Shown one piece after another: positions 26,829-36,107 of a stretch of DNA of 64,000 nucleotides. The notes beneath the pieces are model-generated. The model ran no database searches. It was not told the origin of the DNA and saw only the letters and a program-made list of their open reading frames with translations. Both the position numbers and the translations under genes were made by a program. The stretch's first letter is position 1. Every line of letters begins with the position of its first letter. Origin of the DNA: CAZEAP01 sp964510315 (GTDB lineage: Bacteria > Planctomycetota > Brocadiia > SM23-32); assembly GCA_964510315.1 (NCBI GenBank), contig CAZEAP010000009.1, positions 51,739 through 115,738 of the forward strand, in the 5' to 3' direction.

Positions 26829-27833
26829 CTATCGGCCCCGGGCGCCGGCAGCGGAGGGGCCTTCGGCACGGGCCTCCCGAGGGCCGAGGAACCGGATGAA
26901 CGAACGCAAAAGATCAACGTCCAGTTCATCGGTGGCCGCCGCCAGCATGAACTCCAGCGCCTCATAGGGCTGGCGGGCCGCCGCATAGGGCCTGTCGGTA
27001 GTCATGGCGTCATAGGTATCCACGATGCCGGCGAGCCGAGCCACTGGCTCAACCTCTTGCCCCCAGAGTCCGTCGGGATAGCCGCTGCCGTCAAGGCGCT
27101 CGTGATGGCTCCGGATCACGGCAGCGGTCGCGGGGCGGACCTGGATGTTCGGCCCAAGGATCTCCAAACCCTTCTCCGGATGCTGTTTAATCATGGAGAA
27201 CTCCTCTTCGGTCAGCCCCTCGGGCTTGCGGAGAACGTCCTCGGGCACCAGGGTCTTCCCGATGTCGTGGAAGATGCCGCCGCTGGCGATGTTCTGCAAC
27301 GCGGACTCATCCTCCAGCCCGAGGCAGTACCGGGCCGCACCCACCAGGAACACGCAGACATTGACGCTGTGCGTGTAGGTGTAGTAATCGTGGCTGGCTA
27401 TGGAGGTGATCTGCCAGAGTGTATTCGGCTCGTGGAGTATGGCGGACACGATGGCCTCGACCATGTTCTGGGCACGTCGGATGTTGCGGCCCGCACGGGG
27501 ATCGCTGAACACATCCTCCATTACCCGCGTCGAACTCTTGTAGACGATTCGCGCCGCCTCTTCGGTGGGGAGCAGCCTGTCCCTGATGATGCCCGTGATG
27601 TGTTCCTCCAGGTACTGGTAGAGCGCCGCTCGGTCCTCCGTACGCAGGTACAGTTGCTCTATCCCCCGTTCGAGCAAGCGCTTCCGGACATCCTCGTCCA
27701 GAGGGGTATCCGCCGCTTTATAGAGCGTGTGCCGGAGGGTGCGCGGATCGCGGATATAAAGGTCCACCGGCGCGCGAGTTCCCGGCTGGATGACGGCCAG
27801 CGGTACGGGCATCAGTTGCTGCTGTCCGGCCAT
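26829..27833 (-). CDS. HD-GYP domain protein 1 (predicted c-di-GMP phosphodiesterase)
   Basis: A 334-aa protein with an N-terminal domain of about 130 residues (shared with its two neighbours: VIQPGTRAPVDLYIRD) and a C-terminal HD-GYP domain with FHDIGKTLVP and HHERLDGSGYPDGL, the full GYP motif of c-di-GMP phosphodiesterases. I use the ATG at 27833, which has AGGAG upstream and matches the neighbours' N-termini; the frame is open to a GTG at 27932 inside the preceding gene. The last residues (EARAEGPSAAGARGR) are low complexity. Third gene in transcription order of the trio. Confidence 0.8.
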   Translation of the reverse strand: MAGQQQLMPVPLAVIQPGTRAPVDLYIRDPRTLRHTLYKAADTPLDEDVRKRLLERGIEQLYLRTEDRAALYQYLEEHITGIIRDRLLPTEEAARIVYKSSTRVMEDVFSDPRAGRNIRRAQNMVEAIVSAILHEPNTLWQITSIASHDYYTYTHSVNVCVFLVGAARYCLGLEDESALQNIASGGIFHDIGKTLVPEDVLRKPEGLTEEEFSMIKQHPEKGLEILGPNIQVRPATAAVIRSHHERLDGSGYPDGLWGQEVEPVARLAGIVDTYDAMTTDRPYAAARQPYEALEFMLAAATDELDVDLLRSFIRFLGPREARAEGPSAAGARGR

Positions 27834-27918
27834 CGGCTCAGCTCCTGGCGCATTGATTTGGGGGCTTTCGCTTTCGGGTGACCGACGGCGCCGTCCGGAC
27901 GCCGCAGCCTGCGGCGCG

Positions 27919-28917
27919 CTACGCCTCTTCACTGCCGGGCCCGAGGAACTGCACGAAGTCTCGCAGTAGGTCCTGGTCCAGCTCCGGCGCCATTTCCTCC
28001 AGCATCAGCCCGAGCGCGCGGTATGGTGGTCTGGCGGGGGCGTACGAACGCTCGGTTGTAAGTGCGTCGTAAACGTCCACGAGGGTGGCCAGCCGAACCA
28101 CTCGGTCCACTTCTTCCACGGTCAGCCCGTCCGGGTAGCCGGACCCATCGGCATGCTCGTGATGGTGGCGAATGATGACTCGTGCCGTGGGCGAGAGGTC
28201 CCGCTGGTCGGTCAGCAGTTCCTCGCCCAGCACCGGGTGCTGCCGGACGTAGCTCCACTCTTCATCGTTGAGCTTGCCGGGTTTGCTGAGTATCCCTTCG
28301 GGTATCTCACTCTTGCCGATGTCATGGAGCATCCCGCCTATTCCGATCTGTTCCAGTTCAGCGCGCTCAGTGATCCCCAGCAGTTCTTTGCTGGCGGCAA
28401 CGAGGAAAGCGCAAACGTTCACGCAGTGGGTGTAGGTGTAGTAGTGATGGGACGCGATGGAAGTCATCTGCCAGAGCGCGTCCGGATTGTTCATGATCGA
28501 CTGCACCGCGCCTTCGACCATTTTCTGGGCTCTCTTCAGATTTGTTCCCGACCGGGGATTCTCAAAGACGTCATACATCACTCGGGACGAACTCTGGTAA
28601 ACGATCCGGCAGGCCTCCTCCGGAGGGAGCAACGCGTCTCCCACAATCGCATCGACGTTGGCCTCCACGTAGTCGTAGTAGGCGTCCTCCTCCTCCCGGC
28701 GCAAGTAGAGTTCCGCGACCCCCCGCTCCAGAAGTCTCTGTCGCACTTGCTCGCTTAGTTCAGTCCTGCCCTTCTTGTAGAGCCTGTAAGCGGCCGGAGA
28801 GTCTGTTCTGATGTAAATGTCGACCGGCGCCAGGGTTCCGGGCTGCATGATCGCCAATGCGATGGGGAAGAACTGCTGCCCGGCGGCTGGCTTCTTATCT
28901 TCAGCGAGCGTTGCCAA
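27919..28917 (-). CDS. HD-GYP domain protein 2 (predicted c-di-GMP phosphodiesterase)
   Basis: A 332-aa paralogue with the same two-domain layout: an N-terminal IMQPGTLAPVDIYI segment, then LHDIGKSEIPEGIL and HHHEHADGSGYPDGL in the HD-GYP domain. Compared with its neighbours the GYP His run is HHHEH rather than HHE. TTG start at 28917 with GGAGAGG upstream. It is the middle gene of the tandem trio and overlaps the frame of HD-GYP 1 at its 3' end. Confidence 0.8.
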   Translation of the reverse strand: MATLAEDKKPAAGQQFFPIALAIMQPGTLAPVDIYIRTDSPAAYRLYKKGRTELSEQVRQRLLERGVAELYLRREEEDAYYDYVEANVDAIVGDALLPPEEACRIVYQSSSRVMYDVFENPRSGTNLKRAQKMVEGAVQSIMNNPDALWQMTSIASHHYYTYTHCVNVCAFLVAASKELLGITERAELEQIGIGGMLHDIGKSEIPEGILSKPGKLNDEEWSYVRQHPVLGEELLTDQRDLSPTARVIIRHHHEHADGSGYPDGLTVEEVDRVVRLATLVDVYDALTTERSYAPARPPYRALGLMLEEMAPELDQDLLRDFVQFLGPGSEEA

Positions 28918-28982
28918 AAGACCTCTCCTTCGGCCCGTTTTGTCCGCAAAAGCTCCAGGCAGTCACCGTGAAAAGGGCATAC

Positions 28983-30119
28983 TCAGCCCTTCGCCATCTG
29001 TTTGAGCGCTTCGGCCGCCTCCTCGTTCCATCGCGCCCGCAGCGCCGTGCGCATGTCCCGGGGCCCGAGAAACCTGACGAAGGACCGCAGCAGCTCCCCG
29101 TCGAAGTGCCCTTGCATCGGCTCCATCATCAGCTCAAGTGCTTCAACGGGCGAACGGGCGTCCGCGTAGGAGCGCTTTGTGGTCAACGCATCGTAAACGT
29201 CGATGACCGTCGAGAGTCTCACTATGTCGGCGATGCCCTCGCCGGACAGTCCCTGTGGATAGCCCGTGCCGTTCCAGCGCTCGTGGTGGCCTCTGATGAT
29301 GCGCGCCGACGCCGCCACCAGTTTCCGATCATTCTTCACCAGCCCGAGCCCGAGCGTGGGATGTCGCTTCACTTTCTCGAACTCCTCGGGGGTCAGCTTG
29401 CCCGGTTTGTTGAGTATCTCCTCGGGTATCTGGCTCTTGCCGATGTCGTGGAATATCCCTCCCAGGGCGATCTGCCTCAGCATTTTGCTGTCGGTGATGC
29501 CCAGCAAATCCCGGCAACCCGCCGTCAGGAACATGCAGACATGGACCGAGTGGGTGAACGTGTAGTAATCGTGGCCGGCCATCCCCGCCATGTGCCAGAT
29601 ACTTTCGGGGTCGTTCAAGATGGACAGCACCGTGGCCTCCACCACGTTGTGGGCACGCCGCAGATTGCGTCCGGAGCGCGGCTCCGCGAAGGTCTCCTCC
29701 ATCACCCGGGAGGATGTCTCGTAGATCAGTTCGGAGGCCTTCTCCGCCGGCATCAGTTCGTCCCGGACGATCGACGTCAGATTCTTCTCCACATAGGTGT
29801 AATATAGCTCGCGATCGTCGCTTTTCAGATAGAGCACGGACACTCCGTGAGCCAGAAGCCGCTCTCTTATTTCCTCCCTCAAGTGGGTGTTGGCCGATTT
29901 GTAGAGCACGTATTGGCCGGGTGAACCGTAGTGGATGTAAAGGTCGATCGGCGTCACCGTGCCCGGCTGCATTGCGGCCAGCGGAATCGGGAAATGCTCC
30001 TCCCCGTCCCCGGGAGGAGGCTTCGTCCCGCTGCGATTGTCGGCAATTGTCGCAGAAGATCCAGACACGAAAGCTTTCACCTTTCCGGCTGCCTGCGGCG
30101 TAACGCCCAATTGGCTCAT
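28983..30119 (-). CDS. HD-GYP domain protein 3 (predicted c-di-GMP phosphodiesterase)
   Basis: A 378-aa paralogue, the first of the trio in transcription order. AAMQPGTVTPIDLYIHYG opens the shared N-terminal domain; FHDIGKSQIPEEIL and HHERWNGTGYPQGL form the HD-GYP site (Asn where the usual motif has Asp before Gly). It has an extra N-terminal tail (about 40 residues) and a C-terminal helix. The ATG at 30119 would follow the predicted sigma-54 start by only about 9 nt; an in-frame GTG at 30068 with AAGG upstream is an alternative. Expression with its neighbours is likely. Confidence 0.8.
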   Translation of the reverse strand: MSQLGVTPQAAGKVKAFVSGSSATIADNRSGTKPPPGDGEEHFPIPLAAMQPGTVTPIDLYIHYGSPGQYVLYKSANTHLREEIRERLLAHGVSVLYLKSDDRELYYTYVEKNLTSIVRDELMPAEKASELIYETSSRVMEETFAEPRSGRNLRRAHNVVEATVLSILNDPESIWHMAGMAGHDYYTFTHSVHVCMFLTAGCRDLLGITDSKMLRQIALGGIFHDIGKSQIPEEILNKPGKLTPEEFEKVKRHPTLGLGLVKNDRKLVAASARIIRGHHERWNGTGYPQGLSGEGIADIVRLSTVIDVYDALTTKRSYADARSPVEALELMMEPMQGHFDGELLRSFVRFLGPRDMRTALRARWNEEAAEALKQMAKG

Positions 30120-30138
30120 ACTGAGACAGGTACACTAA

Positions 30139-30154
30139 AGCAAGCACAATGCCA
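30139..30154 (-). promoter_or_regulatory. Sigma-54-type promoter of the HD-GYP trio
   Basis: Read on the minus strand the site is TGGCATTGTGCTTGCT, which matches the -24/-12 pattern TGGCA-N6-TTGCW with the GG and GC doublets 10 bases apart. No good sigma-70 promoter was seen in the same gap (30120-30370). Confidence 0.5.
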
Positions 30155-30370
30155 CAACTTCCAGGCAGCCGGCACGGGAAAATTGCCCGGAACGAGCCCG
30201 ACAAGGCGGGCTCCCGGGCCTCCTATCGGCAGGAATAAGCGGAAAACTCGGCTTTTTCTCCGGATATCGGCGTTTTCCGGTCCGCAAGACCAAGTTCGGC
30301 GTACAACTTGAAAGTTCTCATATTTGTTCGTTTTGAAACACCACAGGCCCCGACCCGGACATTATCCGGC

Positions 30371-30664
30371 ATGAAAATGGCCTTCTTCACCTTGCTCGCC
30401 CTGGCACTGGTGGGTGCTCTCCTCTTCAGTCTCGAGCCCACCCGCCGAAAGGTAAAATCCGTGCTGCTGGAAAGCCCCCGGGATAGCTCCACGACTCGCT
30501 CAGCCCAACAGCCGGGCCCTCCGACTCGCCGACCCCCCAGGCCGAATGCCCCCGGCCGGGATGGCAAAGAGGAAGAAGCATCTCTCAGCCGGGAGCCGGG
30601 CGCGGGCGGATCGGAGAGCGAAGAAACAAAACCCAGCGCAGACAGTCAAGAGGGCGGTGGATAA
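30371..30664 (+). CDS. Small single-helix membrane protein
   Basis: About 97 aa: a short basic start, one hydrophobic helix (about 2-20, MAFFTLLALALVGALLFS), then a charged, Pro/Arg/Ser-rich tail. No family is recognised. The frame also opens at 30308, but the ATG at 30371 gives the better membrane-protein start. No clear ribosome site was seen, so this may be a chance frame. It is divergent from the HD-GYP trio and convergent with the TPR gene. Confidence 0.35.
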   Translation: MKMAFFTLLALALVGALLFSLEPTRRKVKSVLLESPRDSSTTRSAQQPGPPTRRPPRPNAPGRDGKEEEASLSREPGAGGSESEETKPSADSQEGGG

Positions 30665-30798
30665 CCCCCAGGCGGAGCTGCCGAGATCGCCGTCTGCCCG
30701 TTGCGCAAAGACCTCTCGGGCAGCCCGACAAGCCAAAGGACCAGGGCGACAGGCGAATCGGCGGTTCACCGCGGCTGGCCCGGCCGGGGCCTCTCCGA

Positions 30799-31821
30799 TC
30801 AGTCCGAAGGTGGGTGAGGTGCTTCGGTAGTTTCTCCGTCCAGCCTCCGCTGGACAGAGAGCAGAAGGGCGTCCAACATTGGCAGGCGTTCCTCGGCCCG
30901 ACGGCCTTTCCGCAGGCTGGCGGCGGCCTGCTCCAGCCTGCCTTCCACCAGGTGGTAGAACCCCAACAGAAGGGCCGCGTCGGCACGAAGGGGGCCTTCC
31001 AGGGCTTCCTCCATGCGCGCCTGAAAGTCTTCGGCAGCCGCGCGCCCGCCGAGCACTTCGGCCCAGTCGATGCGCACTGCGTTCCAGTCAACCAGTTGAT
31101 GCAGGGCACGTCGAAGTATGTGCGCAGCCGAAGCGTAGTTCTCCTCGCCCGCCCAGGCCACGGCCAACGCAATCTTGGGCGCGGGGTTGTCCGGCGACCT
31201 TCGTACGGCACGTTTGAGCGCCGCCGCCGCGGCCCGGAAATCACCCCTCCGCAGCATGGATTCGCCGCGGCCAAGCTCCTGGCCCGGCCTGCTTGCATGC
31301 CCCGACGTGGGCCCGAGACGGGAGGCAAACCGGTCCCGGGTGCTCAGGGAAGGCACCGTCGCCCTTCGCGGCGGGGTCTTTACGGTGGGACTCTTCACCA
31401 CCACCGAACTCTCGTAGCGTCGCCGTATCGGGAAGTAACTCCGCCTGTGGGACCCGTAGTAGTGCAACGGCACCTGGACGCAGACGCAGAGCGCTCCGCC
31501 GTGCCCTCCGTGCCTGAAACGCACCGTGGAACCGCAATGGGAACGGCGAGGGCAGCGACGCCCCGGCCCGTGCCGTCGTGGTCCGCGACGATGGAGGCCT
31601 CTGGAGTTCCGCTGTCCCTCCCGCGTGGGAATGAGGTGCTCCCAACGGGCGTTCGGCAGCGGCTCCGCGTAGGAAACTCTCTCAGCCACGCCGACGCGCA
31701 CACTGCCGTCCTCAGCACCGGCCGGCCCCCCTCGCGCCTGCAGAACATCAGCATGGGCAGCCGAAGCCGCCGTGAGGGCCAGAACGACGGTGGCGAACGG
31801 TATGGACCTGAAGTCTTTCAT
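30799..31821 (-). CDS. Exported TPR protein with Arg/His-rich region
   Basis: A 340-aa protein. A signal peptide (MKDFRSIPFATVVLALTAASAAHA, cleaved near residue 24) is followed by an Arg/His/Gly-rich region with Cys pairs (about 70-130, RRHGPGRRCPRRSHC) and then TPR-like helices (about 185-330, MLRRGDFRAAAAALKRAVRRSPDN and ADAALLLGFYHLVEGRLEQ). The ATG at 31821 has GGAGGAG 4 nt upstream and fits the signal peptide, while the frame extends upstream to 31869. A perfect -10 TATAAT lies at 31841-31846. Likely periplasmic; the function is unknown. Confidence 0.6.
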   Translation of the reverse strand: MKDFRSIPFATVVLALTAASAAHADVLQARGGPAGAEDGSVRVGVAERVSYAEPLPNARWEHLIPTREGQRNSRGLHRRGPRRHGPGRRCPRRSHCGSTVRFRHGGHGGALCVCVQVPLHYYGSHRRSYFPIRRRYESSVVVKSPTVKTPPRRATVPSLSTRDRFASRLGPTSGHASRPGQELGRGESMLRRGDFRAAAAALKRAVRRSPDNPAPKIALAVAWAGEENYASAAHILRRALHQLVDWNAVRIDWAEVLGGRAAAEDFQARMEEALEGPLRADAALLLGFYHLVEGRLEQAAASLRKGRRAEERLPMLDALLLSVQRRLDGETTEAPHPPSD

Positions 31822-31840
31822 TTGCTCCTCCTCAAACTCC

Positions 31841-31846
31841 ATTATA
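31841..31846 (-). promoter_or_regulatory. -10 element of the TPR gene promoter
   Basis: Reads TATAAT on the minus strand, 19 nt before the start codon. A -35 match (TGGAAG) 17 bp further up is weak. Confidence 0.5.
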
Positions 31847-31909
31847 CAGCACGAGGCGCCCCCTTCCATCCTTTTCGGCCGAAACGGCGGATCCCGCCCA
31901 AGACGGCGC

Positions 31910-31938
31910 TTGAAGCTTTAGCAGCAAACTGGTAGAGT
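31910..31938 (+). promoter_or_regulatory. Promoter of TIGR03936/RNase E/G operon
   Basis: TTGAAG (31910-31915), 17 bp, TAGAGT (31933-31938). Transcription from here would give a leader of about 210 nt before the start at 32155. Confidence 0.45.
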
Positions 31939-31944
31939 ACAGTT

Positions 31945-32154
31945 CTGTAAAAAAGAGAGAGTTTGCTCCCGAGGCGCAAACGGCAGGGACGGGTAGGTTA
32001 ACTGTAAGTCTCTGCCAAAAAAGGACATAAGAGATGACACACCGGGCTGCACACGGCACGACACGGGACGTCTTGAGCCCGGGCCGGGCGACGCTGAGCA
32101 TGGAAAGCCCCCGGCCCGGGAGCGGCCTGGAAACCATAGGGTGGAGTCGATTTT
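31945..32154 (+). promoter_or_regulatory. Structured 5' leader of the TIGR03936/RNase E/G operon
   Basis: This 210-nt non-coding leader contains a 9-bp stem-loop (GGCAGGGAC 31981-31989 with GTCTCTGCC 32007-32015, one G-U pair) and a perfect 11-bp stem (CCCGGGCCGGG 32078-32088 with CCCGGCCCGGG 32110-32120, 21-nt loop). In E. coli RNase E controls its own mRNA through its leader; a similar role here is inference. Confidence 0.4.
31959..31979 (+). repeat. 21-nt dispersed element, copy 2
   Basis: GAGTTTGCTCCCGAGGCG followed by GCAA; 20 of 21 bases equal the copy at 22292-22312. It lies at the 5' end of the operon leader and can form a TTTGC/GCAAA hairpin. Confidence 0.5.
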
Positions 32155-32799
32155 TTGTCACGAGTCAAGCAGAACATTCGAATAAGGTTTACCAAAGATG
32201 GAGGCATTCGTTTCATATCGCATCATGACTTGATGCGTGTGTTCGAGCGAGCGCTGCGGCGTGCCGAACTTCCCGTAGCTATGAGCGAGGGATATCATCC
32301 CCGCCCGAGGATCAGCCTGCCGGCCGCACTCAGTGTAGGCTACGTGGGACGGAACGAAGTTGCCGATGTCGGCCTGGACCGATGGGTCCGGCCCGAAGAT
32401 TTCCGGGACCGGCTCGAAGCCGAGCTGCCGGAAGGTATTCGGATAGCTTCGGTCGAACTGACCTCGCCCCATCCCGACCGCCAGCCCACTCAGCTCTCCT
32501 ACCGCATTCCCTTGCTGCCCGGTCATGATCTGAGCGAGGCGAAACTGCAGGAGGTTCTCTCCTGTCGGGAGACCTTGGTGGTCCGCAAGCGAAAGGACCG
32601 GGAACAGCGGCGCGACATTCGCCCGTACATAGAGGCCCTGCGGCTGGAGAATGGTTCCCTGCACGTTCTGCTCAGTTGGGACCAGACCGGGACGGCGCGG
32701 CCTGAGGAAGTGATGCAAGCGCTCGGATGCCGGGAAGGCAAAGACTACCTGGTCAGCGCTATCGAACGCACCCACGTGAAAGTGCCTTCTTCGAAGTAG
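32155..32799 (+). CDS. TIGR03936 (DUF2344) radical SAM-linked protein
   Basis: A 214-aa protein of the family that usually follows or is fused to a radical SAM protein, of unknown role. Its signature is RIRFTKDGGIRFISHHDLMRVFERALRRAELPVA and SEGYHPRPRISLPAAL (cited in part). The TTG start at 32155 has GGAG at 32142-32145. No radical SAM gene lies upstream, only a TPR gene on the other strand, so it appears to have lost or relocated its usual partner. It precedes the RNase E/G gene by 18 bp and is probably co-transcribed. Confidence 0.8.
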   Translation: MSRVKQNIRIRFTKDGGIRFISHHDLMRVFERALRRAELPVAMSEGYHPRPRISLPAALSVGYVGRNEVADVGLDRWVRPEDFRDRLEAELPEGIRIASVELTSPHPDRQPTQLSYRIPLLPGHDLSEAKLQEVLSCRETLVVRKRKDREQRRDIRPYIEALRLENGSLHVLLSWDQTGTARPEEVMQALGCREGKDYLVSAIERTHVKVPSSK

Positions 32800-32817
32800 C
32801 CCCAAGAGGTGTCAGCC

Positions 32818-34305
32818 ATGGCGAAGGAAATGTTGATTAATGTTGTTGAAGAGGAAGAGGTGCGGATCGCCCTCCTCGTTGACGGCCGTTTGGAAGACCT
32901 GTACCTCGAACGCACCGGTCGAGAGCACATCGTCGGGAACATCTACAAGGGCATCGTGGTCAATCTGGTGCCCAACCTGGAGGCGGCTTTCGTGGAGTTC
33001 GGTCACACCAAACACGGTTTCCTGCACGCCTCTGACGTTCTGCCCTCCGACGGCGGCAAGCGCGGGGGGCGGGACGATATCCGCCGCCTGCTCAGCGAAG
33101 GCCAGAAGATACTCCTGCAGGTCACCAAGGAAGGAATCGGTGACAAAGGCCCCAGCCTGACCACATACCTCAGCCTGCCCGGGAGGTACCTGGTGCTGAT
33201 GCCCGGGGTGGCCCGCCGAGGGGTCTCCCGAAGGATTTCCGACGATGAGGAGAGGTCTCGGCTGCGGAACCTCCTCAGGCAACTGGACGTACCCAGTGAC
33301 ATGGGCCTGATCGCCCGCACCGCCGGTGAAGGACGGTCCAAGAGCGACTTGAAGAAGGACCTCGACTACCTGCTGCGGTTATGGCACGCCATCAGCCAGA
33401 GGGCCGATCGCTCCGAAGCCCCCGCCGTGGTGTACCAGGAAAGCGATCCGGTCACCCGCGTCATCCGGGACGTTTTCAGCGAGGATATCCGCCGGGTCGT
33501 GGTGGACAGCGAAGAGGTCCACACGAAGGTCAAGGATTTCCTGCGCACCGTCCTGCCCCGCCACGTTCGCAAGGTCAAGCTCCACACCGGCAGCGAGCCG
33601 CTCTTTCACCGCTTTGGGGTGGAGGAAGAGATCGAGAAAATGCACAGCCGCACCGTACAACTCCCCAGTGGCGGCAGCATTGTGCTGGAGCAGACCGAGG
33701 CCCTGGTGGCCATCGACGTCAACAGCGGCACCTATAAGGGACGGGGCGACGCCGAAGAGACCGCCTTCCAGATCAACATGGAGGCGGCCCCGGAGATCGC
33801 CCGGCAGATACGACTGCGGGACCTGGGGGGCGTGCTGGCCATCGACTTCATCGACATGAGCCGCGACGACCATCGCTCCAAAGTCGAGAGAAGCCTGTGG
33901 AAGGCACTGAAGTCCGACCGCGCCCGGCTGCGCATGCTGAAAATGTCACCATTCTGCATCGTCGAGATGACCCGGCAGCGCCAGAAGCAGAGCCTCAGGC
34001 AGTCCACCTACGTCGAATGCCCACACTGCCATGGAACCGGCCACGTGAAGGGGCCCGAGACCGTCGCCCTTCAGGCTCTCCGCCAGATAAAGGCCGGACT
34101 GGACACCGAGAAACTGGCCTCGGTGGAGGTGGCCATGCCTCCGAGCACTGCAAACTACTTGAACAATGAGATGCGCGGCCGGCTGCAGAAGGTGGAGGAT
34201 TCCTCCGGCGTGCAGATCAACGTCTTCGCCGATGCCTCGCTTTCTGCCGGCGACCACAGGATACGCTTCCTCACCGAGGAGGGACGGGAAATCGTCCCCG
34301 ACTGA
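32818..34305 (+). CDS. rng: Ribonuclease E/G family endoribonuclease
   Basis: Endoribonuclease of RNA decay and 16S rRNA maturation. The 495 aa show an S1 domain (about 35-120, [22 protein letters not shown]), the catalytic Asp pair in [14 protein letters not shown] (Asp300) and LAIDFIDM (Asp343), and the zinc-link [10 protein letters not shown] (Cys401, Cys404). The size fits RNase G rather than the longer RNase E. I use the ATG at 32818 with AAGAGG 8 nt upstream; a GTG at 32809 overlaps that site. Next to rplU, rpmA and obg, a widely conserved order. Confidence 0.92.
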   Translation: MAKEMLINVVEEEEVRIALLVDGRLEDLYLERTGREHIVGNIYKGIVVNLVPNLEAAFVEFGHTKHGFLHASDVLPSDGGKRGGRDDIRRLLSEGQKILLQVTKEGIGDKGPSLTTYLSLPGRYLVLMPGVARRGVSRRISDDEERSRLRNLLRQLDVPSDMGLIARTAGEGRSKSDLKKDLDYLLRLWHAISQRADRSEAPAVVYQESDPVTRVIRDVFSEDIRRVVVDSEEVHTKVKDFLRTVLPRHVRKVKLHTGSEPLFHRFGVEEEIEKMHSRTVQLPSGGSIVLEQTEALVAIDVNSGTYKGRGDAEETAFQINMEAAPEIARQIRLRDLGGVLAIDFIDMSRDDHRSKVERSLWKALKSDRARLRMLKMSPFCIVEMTRQRQKQSLRQSTYVECPHCHGTGHVKGPETVALQALRQIKAGLDTEKLASVEVAMPPSTANYLNNEMRGRLQKVEDSSGVQINVFADASLSAGDHRIRFLTEEGREIVPD

Positions 34306-34325
34306 TCGAGCCGGTAGCCGCGCAT

Positions 34326-34354
34326 TTGCAAAAAACGCCAAGGCCGATTAGAAT
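34326..34354 (+). promoter_or_regulatory. Promoter of rplU-rpmA
   Basis: TTGCAA (34326-34331), 17 bp, TAGAAT (34349-34354), 45 bp before the rplU start codon at 34400. Confidence 0.6.
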
Positions 34355-34399
34355 ATTCGTTGAATTTCCTCTCCTTCTTACAATCAGAGTGGGTGCGCC

Positions 34400-34714
34400 G
34401 TGTATGCCGTCATAGACAACGGTGGAAAGCAGTATAAAGTCAGCACAGGCGACGAGATACGCGTGGATTTGATGGACGTGGAGAAAGGCGAACTCGTGGA
34501 GTTCGACCGCGTGCTGATGGTGGGAGACAATGGGGAGGCGCGCCTTGGACGGCCGACGCTTTTCGGCGCCCGTGTGCTGGCGGAGGTCCTCCGACACGAA
34601 AAGGGCCCGAAGCTGACCATGATGAGGCATCAGGCCGTCAAGATGCGGCAGGCGAAAAAAGGACACCGCCAGAAATACACCCGGATCGTGATCCGCGAAA
34701 TTCACCCCGAATGA
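34400..34714 (+). CDS. rplU: 50S ribosomal protein L21
   Basis: Large-subunit ribosomal protein, 104 aa. The sequence [20 protein letters not shown] starts exactly where L21 proteins begin, so GTG at 34400 is the start. [29 protein letters not shown] with KIRYTxIxI-like end [10 protein letters not shown] is the family's C-terminus (cited in part). It is followed 17 bp later by rpmA. Confidence 0.95.
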   Translation: MYAVIDNGGKQYKVSTGDEIRVDLMDVEKGELVEFDRVLMVGDNGEARLGRPTLFGARVLAEVLRHEKGPKLTMMRHQAVKMRQAKKGHRQKYTRIVIREIHPE

Positions 34715-34730
34715 ACAGCGAGCTCTACCC

Positions 34731-36094
<1,364 letters not shown>

Positions 36095-36107
36095 GGTCCA
36101 CCGGCGG

